A DNA stretch of 64,000 bases from an uncultured Alistipes sp. Its GTDB lineage: Bacteria; Bacteroidota; Bacteroidia; Bacteroidales; Rikenellaceae. The notes beneath the pieces were generated by a model. The model made no database searches. It saw only the letters and a list, made by a program, of their open reading frames with translations, and was not told the DNA's origin. Location: NCBI GenBank assembly GCA_947629705.1, contig CANREN010000002.1, positions 132,226 through 196,225 of the forward strand, in the 5' to 3' direction. Positions 55,425 through 63,899 of this stretch are shown piece after piece; the first letter of the stretch is position 1, and each line of letters starts with the position of its first letter. The position numbers were made by a program, and so were the translations under genes.

Positions 55425-56303
55425 ATGAAAATCCTACTTTTTTCCCGCAGCCAGATCGCCCATACGCCCGAAGAGCTGACGCAACTCTTCGAGACCATCG
55501 ACCGTTTCGGATTCGACTACACGGTCAACCGCGAATTTGCCGACTTCGTGCACGAACAGACCGGCCGCATCGTACCGCCCGAAAAACGCTACGGCGACCG
55601 CGTGGGGCCACAGCCGAAGGAGAGCATCATGGTCTGCTACGGCGGCGACGGCACCCTGCTCGAAGGGGTGCATCGGCTGGCCGGCGCGCCGATTCCGGTC
55701 ATGGGGATCAACGCCGGTCATCTGGGATTCCTGGCCAGCGCGCCGAACGAAGGGCTCGACCGGATCTTCCGGGAGATCGCCGACGGCAGCATCCTCGCCG
55801 AACCCCGTTCGATGCTGCACGTCGGGGGCGATTTCCCGGAGCCGATCGGATCGCCGCTGGTCCTCAACGAGTTCGCCGTGCAGCGCCACGGCGCGGGCAT
55901 GATCTCGGTCGAGACCTATGTCGACGACCAGATGGTCGCCACCTATCGCGGCGACGGCCTCATCGTCTCGACGCCGACCGGCTCGACCGCCTATTCGCTC
56001 AGCGCCGGAGGCCCCGTCGTGGCACCGGACTGCGCCTGTCTGATCCTCTCGCCGCTGGCCCCGCACAACCTGACCATGCGGCCGGTGGTGATTCCCGATT
56101 CGGCGGTCATCACGCTCCGCGTCCACGCCCGCCGCGCCGATGCGTTCGTTACGCTCGACGACCGCACCTGCCCCATTCCGCCCGAAGCCGCCTTCCGCGT
56201 CGAACGGGCCGAACGACCGATCTTTCTGGCCGTCCCGCACAATATATCGTTCTACGACACGTTACGGAATAAAATGATGTGGGGCATCGACATCCGCAGT
56301 TGA
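55425..56303 (+). CDS. nadK: NAD kinase
   Basis: It phosphorylates NAD to NADP. The 292-residue protein carries the diacylglycerol-kinase-like signatures CYGGDGTLLEGVH (around residue 71), GINAGHLGFLA and STPTGSTAYSLSAGGPVV. The ATG at 55425 (MKILLFSRSQ) was chosen; longer frames enter the repeat. Its transcription probably starts in the hairpin repeat. The stop is 58 bases before uppS. Confidence 0.95.
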   Translation: MKILLFSRSQIAHTPEELTQLFETIDRFGFDYTVNREFADFVHEQTGRIVPPEKRYGDRVGPQPKESIMVCYGGDGTLLEGVHRLAGAPIPVMGINAGHLGFLASAPNEGLDRIFREIADGSILAEPRSMLHVGGDFPEPIGSPLVLNEFAVQRHGAGMISVETYVDDQMVATYRGDGLIVSTPTGSTAYSLSAGGPVVAPDCACLILSPLAPHNLTMRPVVIPDSAVITLRVHARRADAFVTLDDRTCPIPPEAAFRVERAERPIFLAVPHNISFYDTLRNKMMWGIDIRS

Positions 56304-56320
56304 CGAAAATCCTGCGGATT

Positions 56321-56353
56321 TTTGCGCCGTTTCGTTTTTATTCCCTATATTTG
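56321..56353 (+). promoter_or_regulatory. Promoter for the uppS-bamA operon (short leader)
   Basis: TTTG at 56321-56324 and TATATTTG at 56346-56353 are 21 bases apart. The ATG at 56362 follows the -7 element by eight bases, so the leader should be only a few bases. Confidence 0.6.
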
Positions 56354-56361
56354 TGCCCTAT

Positions 56362-57075
56362 ATGAGCGAACTGAAACGCATACCGCAGCACGTCGCCATC
56401 ATCATGGACGGCAACGGACGCTGGGCCAAGCAGCACGGCAAAAAACGATTCGAAGGCCATATCGCCGGCGTCGAATCGGTGCGGGCCTCGGTGCGGGCCG
56501 CCTTGCGGCACGGCGTCGCCTACCTGACGCTCTACGTCTTTTCGACCGAAAACTGGGGCCGCCCCGAACAGGAGGTCGACGCGCTGATGGAACTCTTCTG
56601 CCGCAGCGTGATGAACGAAACGCCCGAGCTCGTGCGGCAGGGCGTGCGCATCCGCATGATCGGCGACCGCAGCCGTTTTTCGGAGAAGGTGCGCCGCTAT
56701 TTGGCCGAAGCCGAAACGAGCACCGCCTCGTGCGAAAAGCTGACGCTGATTCTGGCGCTCAACTATTCGTCGCGCAGCGAAATCGTCCGCGCCACGCAGC
56801 GGATCGCCCGTCGGGTGCAGGCCGGCGAACTCGCTCCCGAAGCCATCGACGAACGGACCATCGGCGAAGCCCTGGACACGGCGGAGTATCCCGATCCCGA
56901 CCTCGTGATCCGCACGAGCGGCGAGTACCGGCTCAGCAACTTCCTGCTTTGGCAGCTCTCCTATGCCGAAATGTGGTTCCCGGAGGTGCTGTGGCCCGAT
57001 TTCACGGAGGCGTGGTTCGACAAGGCCATCGAAGTGTACGGAACCCGCGACCGGCGCTACGGATTGGTTAAATAG
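56362..57075 (+). CDS. uppS: Isoprenyl transferase (undecaprenyl diphosphate synthase)
   Basis: It makes the C55 lipid carrier for peptidoglycan and surface glycans. The 237-residue cis-prenyltransferase has HVAIIMDGNGRWAK with catalytic Asp16, LYVFSTENWGRP, and the C-terminal DLVIRTSGEYRLSNFLLWQLSYAEMWF signature. A GTG three codons upstream lies in the promoter, so the ATG is favoured. Its stop abuts the bamA ATG. Confidence 0.96.
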   Translation: MSELKRIPQHVAIIMDGNGRWAKQHGKKRFEGHIAGVESVRASVRAALRHGVAYLTLYVFSTENWGRPEQEVDALMELFCRSVMNETPELVRQGVRIRMIGDRSRFSEKVRRYLAEAETSTASCEKLTLILALNYSSRSEIVRATQRIARRVQAGELAPEAIDERTIGEALDTAEYPDPDLVIRTSGEYRLSNFLLWQLSYAEMWFPEVLWPDFTEAWFDKAIEVYGTRDRRYGLVK

Positions 57076-59655
57076 ATGAAGTTTTCAGAGATGAATCGTA
57101 TATTCGACAGGCTATTCATAACAGGAACCTTTCTGGCGTTCGTCAGCCTGGGCACGACCGCCGTTGCGCAGGAGCCCGCGGGTTCCGATCCGGCCGACAC
57201 GACGGCCGTAACGGAACCCGTCTTTCCGGACGACGCCCCCATGATACAGTACGGCAGCCGGCCGCAACGCTACTACATCCGCAAGGTCGAAATCCACGGC
57301 GTGAAATACCTCGATCACAACAACCTCAAGTCGTCGGCCGGCCTGATCGAGGGCGACTCGATCTATCTGCCGAGCGACTTCATCCCCAACTCAATCGACC
57401 GGCTGTGGCGGCAAAGCGTCTTTGCGGATGTGAAGATCGGCGCCGATATCGAAGGCGACCAGATCGATCTGCATGTCTTTCTGAAAGAGCAGCCCCGCAT
57501 CTACCGCTGGGAATTCGAAGGCATCTCGAAAGGCAAAAAGAAGGATCTGGCCGAAAAACTGAAGCTCAAACCGGGCCGCATCCCCCTCTCGGACTACGTC
57601 ATCGACAAGAACAAGAAACTCATCGAAGCCTACTGGGTGGAGAAGGGTTTCCGCAACGCCGAAGTCGACGTCCGCATCGAAAACGATTCGGTCTATCCGG
57701 ATCGGGCGGTCAACGTAACTTTCGTGATCGACAAGAAAGAACGGGTGAAAATCGGCCGGATCAACTTCACGGGCAACGAACAGTTCAAGGACAAACGCCT
57801 GCGCAAGACCTTCAAGAAGACGCACCAGAGAAGTCTGAACTTCTTCCGCAGCACGAAGCTCAACGAAAGCGACTACGCCGACGACAAGGAGTTGTTACTG
57901 GACTTTTACAACTCCAAAGGCTACCGGAATGCAACCATCGTGCGCGATTCGATCTACCCCATCAACGAGAAGCGGATCGGCATCGACATCGATCTGGCGG
58001 AAGGCAACAAATACTACATACGCAACGTCTCGTGGGTCGGCAACTCGGTGCACGAAACCGATGAGCTGCAACGCATGTTCGCCGTCAAACGGGGCGATAC
58101 CTACGATAAAAAGTCGATGCACAAGCGATTGGGCATCGGCAAGGAGGACAACCCCGAAGCCATTTCGGTGAAATCGCTCTATCAGAACGACGGCTATCTG
58201 ATGTCGCAGATCGAACCGGCCGAAACCATCATCGGGCCCGACTCCATCGATATCGAGGTGAAGATATTCGAAGGCAAGCAGTTCACCATCAACGAAGTGG
58301 GCATCACCGGCAACCAGCGGGTCGACGACGAGGTGATCCGCCGCGAAATCTACACCCGCCCGGGCGAGCTCTACAACCGCGCCCTGCTGATGCAGACCAT
58401 CAGTACGCTGAACGCCATGGGACACTTCAATCCCGAAGCCATCATGCCCGATATCCAGCCCGTATCGAACGAATTGGTCAATATCAACTGGCCCCTCGAA
58501 GAGCAGGCTTCCGACCAAGTCGGCATCGCAGGCGGTTGGGGTTCCGGCACGTTCGTCGGCTCATTGAACATCACGTTGAGCAACCTCTCCCTCCGGAACT
58601 TCTTCAAAAAAGGCGCATGGCGCCCCTATCCGGGCGGACAGAATCAACGTCTTTCGATCGCATTCCAGACCAACGGCACCTATTACAAATCTTTTGCGTT
58701 CAGTTTCACCGATCCGTGGCTCGGCGGCCGCAAGCCCAATTCGTTCACGCTGTCGGCCCACTTCTCGGAGCAGAACAACGCATACTATGTATGGCAAACC
58801 TCGACGCAGTATTTCCGCACCTACGGCGTCGCCGTCGGTTTAGGCAAGCGGCTCGAATGGCCCGATCCTTTCTTCCAGCTCTATGCGGAAGCGAGCTACG
58901 AACGCTATTCGCTGAAAGACTGGACGTCGTTCGTCATGGAGAACGGCTCGGCCAATCTGCTCTCGCTGCGGCTCGTCTTCTCGCGCAACTCCGTCGACCA
59001 GCCCATCTATCCGCGGCGCGGTTCGGAGTTCAGCGCATCGGTGCAGGCGACGCTCCCCTATTCGCTCTGGGACGGCAAGGATTACAGCAGCAAGACTTTG
59101 AGCGACTCGGAACGCTACAAGTGGATCGAATTCCACAAATGGCAGTTCAAGGCGCAATGGTTCCAGGCCCTGACCCGCAACATGAACCTCGTGTTGATGG
59201 CACGGGCCGAAATGGGTTACCTGGGCAGCTACAACAAACACAAAGTTTCGCCTTTCGAACGATTCGAGGTCGGCGGCGACGGCATGTCGGGCTACAACAT
59301 CTACGGTATCGACATCATCTCGATGCGCGGCTACGAAGACGGCGCCCTCGATCCGATTTCGCAGAACTATGCCTGCGCCTACAACAAATATACGCTCGAG
59401 CTCCGCTATCCGATCATTCTGAAGCCGTCGTCGCAAATCTATGTGCTGGGCTTCCTCGAAGGAGGAAACGCATTCGATTCGTGGCGGTCGTTCTCGCCGT
59501 TCCGCATCAAGCGGTCGGCCGGTTTCGGCGTGCGGCTCTATCTGCCCATCGTCGGTATGCTCGGCATCGACTGGGGCTACGGTTTCGATCCTCCGGCCGG
59601 CTCGACGACCAAGAGCGGAAGCCAATTCCACTTCGTATTGGGCCAGCAATTTTAA
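57076..59655 (+). CDS. bamA: Outer membrane protein assembly factor BamA
   Basis: BamA folds and inserts outer-membrane beta-barrels. The 859-residue protein has a signal peptide ending AVAQ, about five POTRA domains (roughly 55-430) and a 16-strand barrel that ends in the aromatic LGQQF signal. The barrel's loop 6 region has an MRGYE motif corresponding to VRGF. It starts directly after uppS and is followed by two ompH/skp-type genes, the standard envelope cluster. Confidence 0.95.
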   Translation: MKFSEMNRIFDRLFITGTFLAFVSLGTTAVAQEPAGSDPADTTAVTEPVFPDDAPMIQYGSRPQRYYIRKVEIHGVKYLDHNNLKSSAGLIEGDSIYLPSDFIPNSIDRLWRQSVFADVKIGADIEGDQIDLHVFLKEQPRIYRWEFEGISKGKKKDLAEKLKLKPGRIPLSDYVIDKNKKLIEAYWVEKGFRNAEVDVRIENDSVYPDRAVNVTFVIDKKERVKIGRINFTGNEQFKDKRLRKTFKKTHQRSLNFFRSTKLNESDYADDKELLLDFYNSKGYRNATIVRDSIYPINEKRIGIDIDLAEGNKYYIRNVSWVGNSVHETDELQRMFAVKRGDTYDKKSMHKRLGIGKEDNPEAISVKSLYQNDGYLMSQIEPAETIIGPDSIDIEVKIFEGKQFTINEVGITGNQRVDDEVIRREIYTRPGELYNRALLMQTISTLNAMGHFNPEAIMPDIQPVSNELVNINWPLEEQASDQVGIAGGWGSGTFVGSLNITLSNLSLRNFFKKGAWRPYPGGQNQRLSIAFQTNGTYYKSFAFSFTDPWLGGRKPNSFTLSAHFSEQNNAYYVWQTSTQYFRTYGVAVGLGKRLEWPDPFFQLYAEASYERYSLKDWTSFVMENGSANLLSLRLVFSRNSVDQPIYPRRGSEFSASVQATLPYSLWDGKDYSSKTLSDSERYKWIEFHKWQFKAQWFQALTRNMNLVLMARAEMGYLGSYNKHKVSPFERFEVGGDGMSGYNIYGIDIISMRGYEDGALDPISQNYACAYNKYTLELRYPIILKPSSQIYVLGFLEGGNAFDSWRSFSPFRIKRSAGFGVRLYLPIVGMLGIDWGYGFDPPAGSTTKSGSQFHFVLGQQF

Positions 59656-59934
59656 TAATTAGTACGGGTCGGACAGTGATCAGGGATTTTTATTAACTGG
59701 TACGGAGCAGGAGGGCATCGGGCACTTTATGAATTACCACGGAGCGGACAGTGTTCGAGGATAAGACAAATTTTATTGACTTGCACGAAAACGGAAAGAC
59801 GTCGATGATTGAACAGGAAGCAAATTCGATAAAATCGAGGGGCGAAAGAATTCCCGCCTGCCTGACAAAAAATTGGCAGAAAATTTGAGTACCACCCACC
59901 GCGAAACGGAATAAAACCATTATTTGGAAAAACC
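59656..59934. repeat. Gap after bamA with degenerate tandem repeats
   Basis: The first 110 bases contain about three degenerate units of roughly 40 bases with recurring TTAnnnnGTACGG and GCGGACAGTG/GTCGGACAGTG (59654-59760). The remainder is AT-rich without a recognisable gene or a clear TAnnTTTG element. The downstream ompH gene presumably depends on the bamA transcript or an unseen promoter. Confidence 0.4.
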
Positions 59935-60444
59935 ATGGCCATGAAACGACTGATACTAACGGTATCGCTGCTGCTTTCGCTGACGGCGCTCGCAGCCCAG
60001 AACTGCATCGTAGTCAACAGCGAAAAGATTTTCAAGTCGATCGATGCCTACAACAAGGCGCTGACCGAACTCGATGAACTGGCCCGTCAATACCAGACGC
60101 AGGTCGACGGGAAATATGCCGTCATCGAACAGCTTTACGAGAACTACATGAACCAAAAAGCATCGCTCTCGACGCAAGCCCGCCAGACACGGGAGAACGA
60201 CATTCTCGAACGGGAAAAGGAGGCGCAGCAATTTCAGGAGAGTTTGTTCGGCACCGACGGTACGCTGATGGAAAAACGGAAGGAGTTGATCCAGCCCATC
60301 CAGAAACGGGTGTTCGATGCGATCGAACGTTACGCGAAACAGGCTGGAGCCGATGCGGTGATCGACTCGTCGAACAACCCGACGCTGCTCTACTACAACA
60401 CGGGCATCGACCATACGCAGCAGATCATCGACGCACTCGAATAA
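59935..60444 (+). CDS. OmpH/Skp-like periplasmic chaperone, copy 1
   Basis: A 169-residue exported protein (signal to about residue 21, LTALAAQ). The body is a long alpha-helical hairpin with a coiled-coil pattern, as in the Skp jellyfish tentacles, framed by the beta strands NCIVVNSEKIFKSI and AGADAVIDSSNNPTLLYYN. Skp trimers carry unfolded outer-membrane proteins to BamA. The start could be 59935 or 59941 (MKRLIL); both give the same signal. Confidence 0.9.
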   Translation: MAMKRLILTVSLLLSLTALAAQNCIVVNSEKIFKSIDAYNKALTELDELARQYQTQVDGKYAVIEQLYENYMNQKASLSTQARQTRENDILEREKEAQQFQESLFGTDGTLMEKRKELIQPIQKRVFDAIERYAKQAGADAVIDSSNNPTLLYYNTGIDHTQQIIDALE

Positions 60445-60467
60445 CTTGCGGGAGCGCGAAGGAACTG

Positions 60468-60572
60468 CCCGGGCACGGAAACGAACCACACGGAAGCACG
60501 GACGAGCTTCCCACGCACGGAAACAAACCACACGGAAGCACGGACGAGCTTCCCACGCACGGAAACAAACCA
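60468..60572 (+). repeat. 42-base tandem repeat between the two ompH genes
   Basis: Two full units (60468-60509, 60510-60551) and half of a third (60552-60572). The unit reads CCCACGCACGGAAACAAACC then ACACGGAAGCACGGACGAGCTT. Units 1 and 2 differ at only a few positions. The period is a multiple of three, but nothing indicates translation. Confidence 0.9.
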
Positions 60573-60586
60573 TTGCACTAATAAAA

Positions 60587-61132
60587 ATGTTTATGAAAAA
60601 AGCAATCAAACTAACCCTCGCGGTTGTACTGATGATGAGCGCGACCTCGCTTTTCGCTCAAAAATTCGGCCGTATCAACTCGGAAGAGATCATCGCGGTC
60701 ATGCCGGAAACGAAGGAGATGCAGACCAACATGCAAGCCTACGTCAAGAATCTGCAAGATGAAATGGAGGCCTTGCAGGTCGAATACCAAAACAAATTGC
60801 AGGAGTTCCAGAAGAATTACGAAACCTACTCGGAAGCCGTTCGCGACATGAAGAGCAAGGATCTGGAATCGATCACAACGCGCATCCGCGAGTTCCAGCA
60901 GGTAGCCCAGGAGGACATTCAGAAAAAGCAATACGAATTGCAGGCACCTATTTTCGAAAAGGCAAAAGCCGCGATCGACAAGGTCGCTGCTTTGGGCGGT
61001 TATTTAGTCGTATTCGACACGGCTACGGGTTCGTTAGCCTATTTCGATGCGGCTGCCTTGACGGACATCGCTCCGGAGGTGAAGAAAGAGTTGGGCATCT
61101 CGGAGACCGCCGTGCCGGCCGCCGCCGACTGA
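60587..61132 (+). CDS. OmpH/Skp-like periplasmic chaperone, copy 2
   Basis: A roughly 181-residue protein; alternative start MKKAIK at 60593. The signal peptide ends SLFAQ; then KFGRINSEEIIAVMPE, a coiled-coil region (about 40-110) and the C-terminal AALGGYLVVFDTATGSLAYF strand segment typical of OmpH. Same job as its neighbour, with which it forms a tandem duplication in the BamA cluster. A longer reading frame runs back through the repeats but gives basic low-complexity sequence and was rejected. Confidence 0.92.
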   Translation: MFMKKAIKLTLAVVLMMSATSLFAQKFGRINSEEIIAVMPETKEMQTNMQAYVKNLQDEMEALQVEYQNKLQEFQKNYETYSEAVRDMKSKDLESITTRIREFQQVAQEDIQKKQYELQAPIFEKAKAAIDKVAALGGYLVVFDTATGSLAYFDAAALTDIAPEVKKELGISETAVPAAAD

Positions 61133-61157
61133 TCCGCAGCAACCGTTCGAACGAAAG

Positions 61158-61195
61158 ACGTTTCCGACGACCGATCGTCGGGAACGTTCTTTTTT
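61158..61195 (+). terminator. Terminator after the second ompH gene
   Basis: Thirteen-base arms (61158-61170 and 61175-61187) with one T-G mismatch, loop CCGA and then TCTTTTTTG. A classic intrinsic terminator ending the uppS-bamA-ompH unit. Confidence 0.85.
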
Positions 61196-61483
61196 GCGCC
61201 CCTTTTCCCGCCTCGGCATCGCTCGAGCAGGTTCGGCTCTGCGCCCGGTTTATCGAAAACGACCGAATGCACGCCACCGCATCGATAAAAATGTTATCTT
61301 TGCAACAATCAATCTGTCGAACCGATGGCCCGATTCAGAACTCCGACCGCAACCGCGACCGCGACTGTTCGACGGATATGTCCGTCGGCTACGGCCTTGA
61401 CAGCGACGACGAAGCGGAACGGCAGGCCGACTACCGCGCCGTCCGCGGATTGGAATAACTGGAACCCGAACCGATAGAAAAAA
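61196..61483. other. Region upstream of the vWA gene with possible tiny frame
   Basis: A TATCTTTG promoter element lies at 61295-61302. After it, a 26-codon frame beginning at 61379 (MSVGYGLDSDDEAERQ) ends at 61458 just before the vWA gene; its acidic, coding-like composition is suggestive but too short to call. No other feature is evident between the terminator and the vWA start. Confidence 0.3.
61295..61302 (+). promoter_or_regulatory. -7 element upstream of the vWA gene
   Basis: TATCTTTG is a full consensus match. It lies 181 bases before the vWA ATG, leaving a long leader or a small leader gene. Confidence 0.55.
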
Positions 61484-62341
61484 ATGTACACCCAAAGTAT
61501 CACAAGAAACCATCGCACGGCCTTCGTGCTGTTGATCGACGCCTCGGGCTCGATGGCCGAAGAGACCGTCTACGGCGGCCGCCGAATGACCAAAGCCGAA
61601 GCGGTTACCGGCATCACCAATGCGCTGCTGTTCGAGCTCATCGAACGGGCGCGTCGCGACGACGGCGTGCGCGATTACTACGATATCGCCGTATTGGGCT
61701 ATTCGGGCGACGACGAGGTCTGTTCGCTCCTGCCTGACAGACGCGAATCGCTCACTATCAGCGAACTGGCCGCCTGCAAGGCAACCGTGCGCACCGAAGT
61801 GCTCCCATGCCGGCTTCCGAACGGAGAACCTTCGCTGCGCGAAATCCCCTCGCCGCAATGGATCGTTACGAAAGCCGCCGGACAAACACCCATGTGCGAA
61901 GCGCTGCGCCGCGCCCGCGATTTCGCGGCTTCGTGGTGCGCCGATCCCGCCCATGCGGAGAGCTTCTCGCCCGTGGTATTCAATATCACCGACGGCGAAG
62001 CTACGGACTGCGAAGACGATGAACTGTTAGCTGTCTCCGAGCAGATCAAGTCGATCCGCACGGCGGACGGACACGTCCTGCTCATCAATATCCATATCTC
62101 GAACTGCGACGACCACCGCACGATCTTCTTTCCGTCGGCCGACGAAGCCCGCTATCCGAACCGTTATGCCTCGCTGCTTTACGAATGCTCGTCGGAGATG
62201 CCGCACGTATTCGACGAAGCCATCCGCGAAGCCAAGGGGCCCGGCGCCCTGCCGCCGTTCCGCGGCATAAGCTTCAATGCCTCGGCCGCCGAGTTGGTCG
62301 CCATGCTCAATATCGGTTCCATCAGCATCAAAACCGAATAA
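61484..62341 (+). CDS. von Willebrand factor A domain protein (TerY-like, cytoplasmic)
   Basis: A 285-residue protein with a complete MIDAS metal site: DASGS (Asp19, Ser21, Ser23), the Thr in GQTPMCEAL, and the Asp in FNITDGEA. No signal peptide, so it is cytoplasmic. It resembles vWA proteins that act with kinases, phosphatases or ternary regulatory complexes in tellurite-type or conflict systems, but none of those partners is present here. The next gene is the broken WG-repeat gene, 3 bases downstream. Function unknown. Confidence 0.85.
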   Translation: MYTQSITRNHRTAFVLLIDASGSMAEETVYGGRRMTKAEAVTGITNALLFELIERARRDDGVRDYYDIAVLGYSGDDEVCSLLPDRRESLTISELAACKATVRTEVLPCRLPNGEPSLREIPSPQWIVTKAAGQTPMCEALRRARDFAASWCADPAHAESFSPVVFNITDGEATDCEDDELLAVSEQIKSIRTADGHVLLINIHISNCDDHRTIFFPSADEARYPNRYASLLYECSSEMPHVFDEAIREAKGPGALPPFRGISFNASAAELVAMLNIGSISIKTE

Positions 62342-62344
62342 GTC

Positions 62345-62942
62345 ATGACACCGACCATCCGCATCTTCACGCAGGCCCTGCTGACACCCGATCTTTCGTT
62401 CGCGACCCTCGGCGACGCCCGGGCCGTCCCCGACGAAAACGGACTGCCCCGATTGCACCGCACGACCCGGTTCGCCGAAGCCGAAATCGAATGGCACGGC
62501 CGCCTCATGCACGGAGCTGCACGAGGCATGCGTCGAGTACACTCCGACACCGCGCATCTCGGGCCATCGCTGGGCAGGCAATCCGTTCGAAGGGTTGATC
62601 TGCGTGGAAGACGAGACGGGATTCGGATTCGTCGACCCCGACAACCGGCCGGTCATTCCGTCGCAATTCCGCTGGGCCGGCGATTTCCACGAAGGACGCG
62701 CCGAAGTGCAAACGGACGAAGGCATGGGCCTGATCGACCGCGAAGGGCGTTTCGTGGTACCGGCCCTCTACGAAATCGTGGAATACGACCCCGCGACCAG
62801 CATCGTATCGGTTCGGCAGAACGGATTGTGGGCCCGATTCGACTACACGGGCCGTCGGCTGACCGAATTCGGAACGAATTATGCTCCGTTCGAACAAGGC
62901 GGCGACCGCCCCGAACCCGATAAGGGTCTATCGCACGTATGA
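62345..62942 (+). pseudogene. WG-repeat protein interrupted by a single-base frameshift
   Basis: The reading starts at 62345 (MTPTIRIFTQALLTPDLS) and is coherent to about 62509 (IEWHGRLM). Homologous-looking sequence then resumes one frame over as TELHEACVEYTPTPRISGHRW and continues through two WG-type repeats (GFGFVDPDNRPVIPSQFRWAGDF and MGLIDREGRFVVPALYEIVEY) to a TGA at 62940. Removing one base near 62505-62511 restores a 198-residue protein. WG repeats are beta-rich modules of unclear function. It could be a real mutation, phase variation or a sequence error. The gene starts 3 bases after the vWA gene, so they belong together. Confidence 0.75.
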
Positions 62943-62975
62943 TAACTTTCCACTCCGCGCTATTCAATAAAAAAT

Positions 62976-63899
62976 ATGGAAAAAGTAAAGGTATTGATTA
63001 TCGGCAGCGGCCCGGCAGGATACACCGCCGCCATCTATACGGCCCGCGCCAACCTTCATCCCGTCCTCTACGAGGGGATCGAGCCGGGCGGACAGCTGAC
63101 CACGACCACCACGGTCGAAAACTTCCCCGGATACCCGGACGGCATCGACGGCCCGCAGATGATGGCCGACATGCGGCGGCAGGCCGAACGCTTCGGCACC
63201 GAAATCCGCACGGGCACCCTCACCCGCGTCGATCTCTCGTCGCGGCCGTTCCACGTCGTCGCCGACGGTGAAAAGGAGTTGCAGGCCGAAAGCCTCATCA
63301 TCGCCACCGGTGCATCGGCCAAATACCTGGGTCTGCCCTCCGAAACCCGGTTCCGCGGGCAGGGCGTCAGCGCCTGCGCCACCTGCGACGGATTCTTCTA
63401 CCGCAAACGGGATGTCGCCGTGGTCGGCGGCGGCGACACGGCCTGCGAAGAGGCCACCTACCTGGCCTCCCTCTGCCGGCACGTCTACATGATCGTAAGA
63501 AAACCCTACCTGCGCGCTTCGAAAGCGATGCAGGAACGGGTCTTCAACACGCCCAATATCGAGGTGCTGTTCGAACATACCACCGGTGAGATTTTAGGCG
63601 ACGGAAGCGGTGTAACGGGCGCCCTGCTGCGCAAGACGGACGGATCGGAACGCCGCATCGAGATTGCGGGCTTCTTCCTCGCCATCGGGCACCATCCCAA
63701 CACGGAGCTCTTCGCCGGCCAGCTCGAACTCGATGCCGAAGGGTACATCGAGGTCGAGGGCGGTTCGTCGCGCACCTCGGTCGAGGGGGTATTCGCCGCA
63801 GGCGACGTGCGCGATCCGCACTACCGCCAGGCCATCACGGCCGCCGGTTCGGGATGCGTCGCCGCGTTGGACTGCGAACGATTTTTATTAGGGCGATAG
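62976..63899 (+). CDS. trxB: Thioredoxin-disulfide reductase
   Basis: It reduces thioredoxin with NADPH through FAD. The 307-residue protein has the FAD loop IIGSGPAGYTAAIY, the redox pair Cys134 and Cys137 in ACATCDG, the NADPH loop VVGGGDTACEEATYLAS and the closing FAAGDVRDPHYRQAITAAGSGCVAA. The length is canonical. It is 33 bases after the WG-repeat gene. A tandem repeat begins inside its stop codon. Confidence 0.97.
   Translation: MEKVKVLIIGSGPAGYTAAIYTARANLHPVLYEGIEPGGQLTTTTTVENFPGYPDGIDGPQMMADMRRQAERFGTEIRTGTLTRVDLSSRPFHVVADGEKELQAESLIIATGASAKYLGLPSETRFRGQGVSACATCDGFFYRKRDVAVVGGGDTACEEATYLASLCRHVYMIVRKPYLRASKAMQERVFNTPNIEVLFEHTTGEILGDGSGVTGALLRKTDGSERRIEIAGFFLAIGHHPNTELFAGQLELDAEGYIEVEGGSSRTSVEGVFAAGDVRDPHYRQAITAAGSGCVAALDCERFLLGR

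Noticed and set aside
60446..60586. Upstream extension of the second ompH gene through the tandem repeats
   Set aside because: It would put a basic repeated peptide before a clear signal peptide, which would block export.
61325..61477. 50-codon frame upstream of the vWA gene (MARFRTPTATATA...)
   Set aside because: Simple Thr/Ala/Arg composition typical of a shadow frame. The alternative frame ending at 61458 looks more coding-like, though still too short to call.
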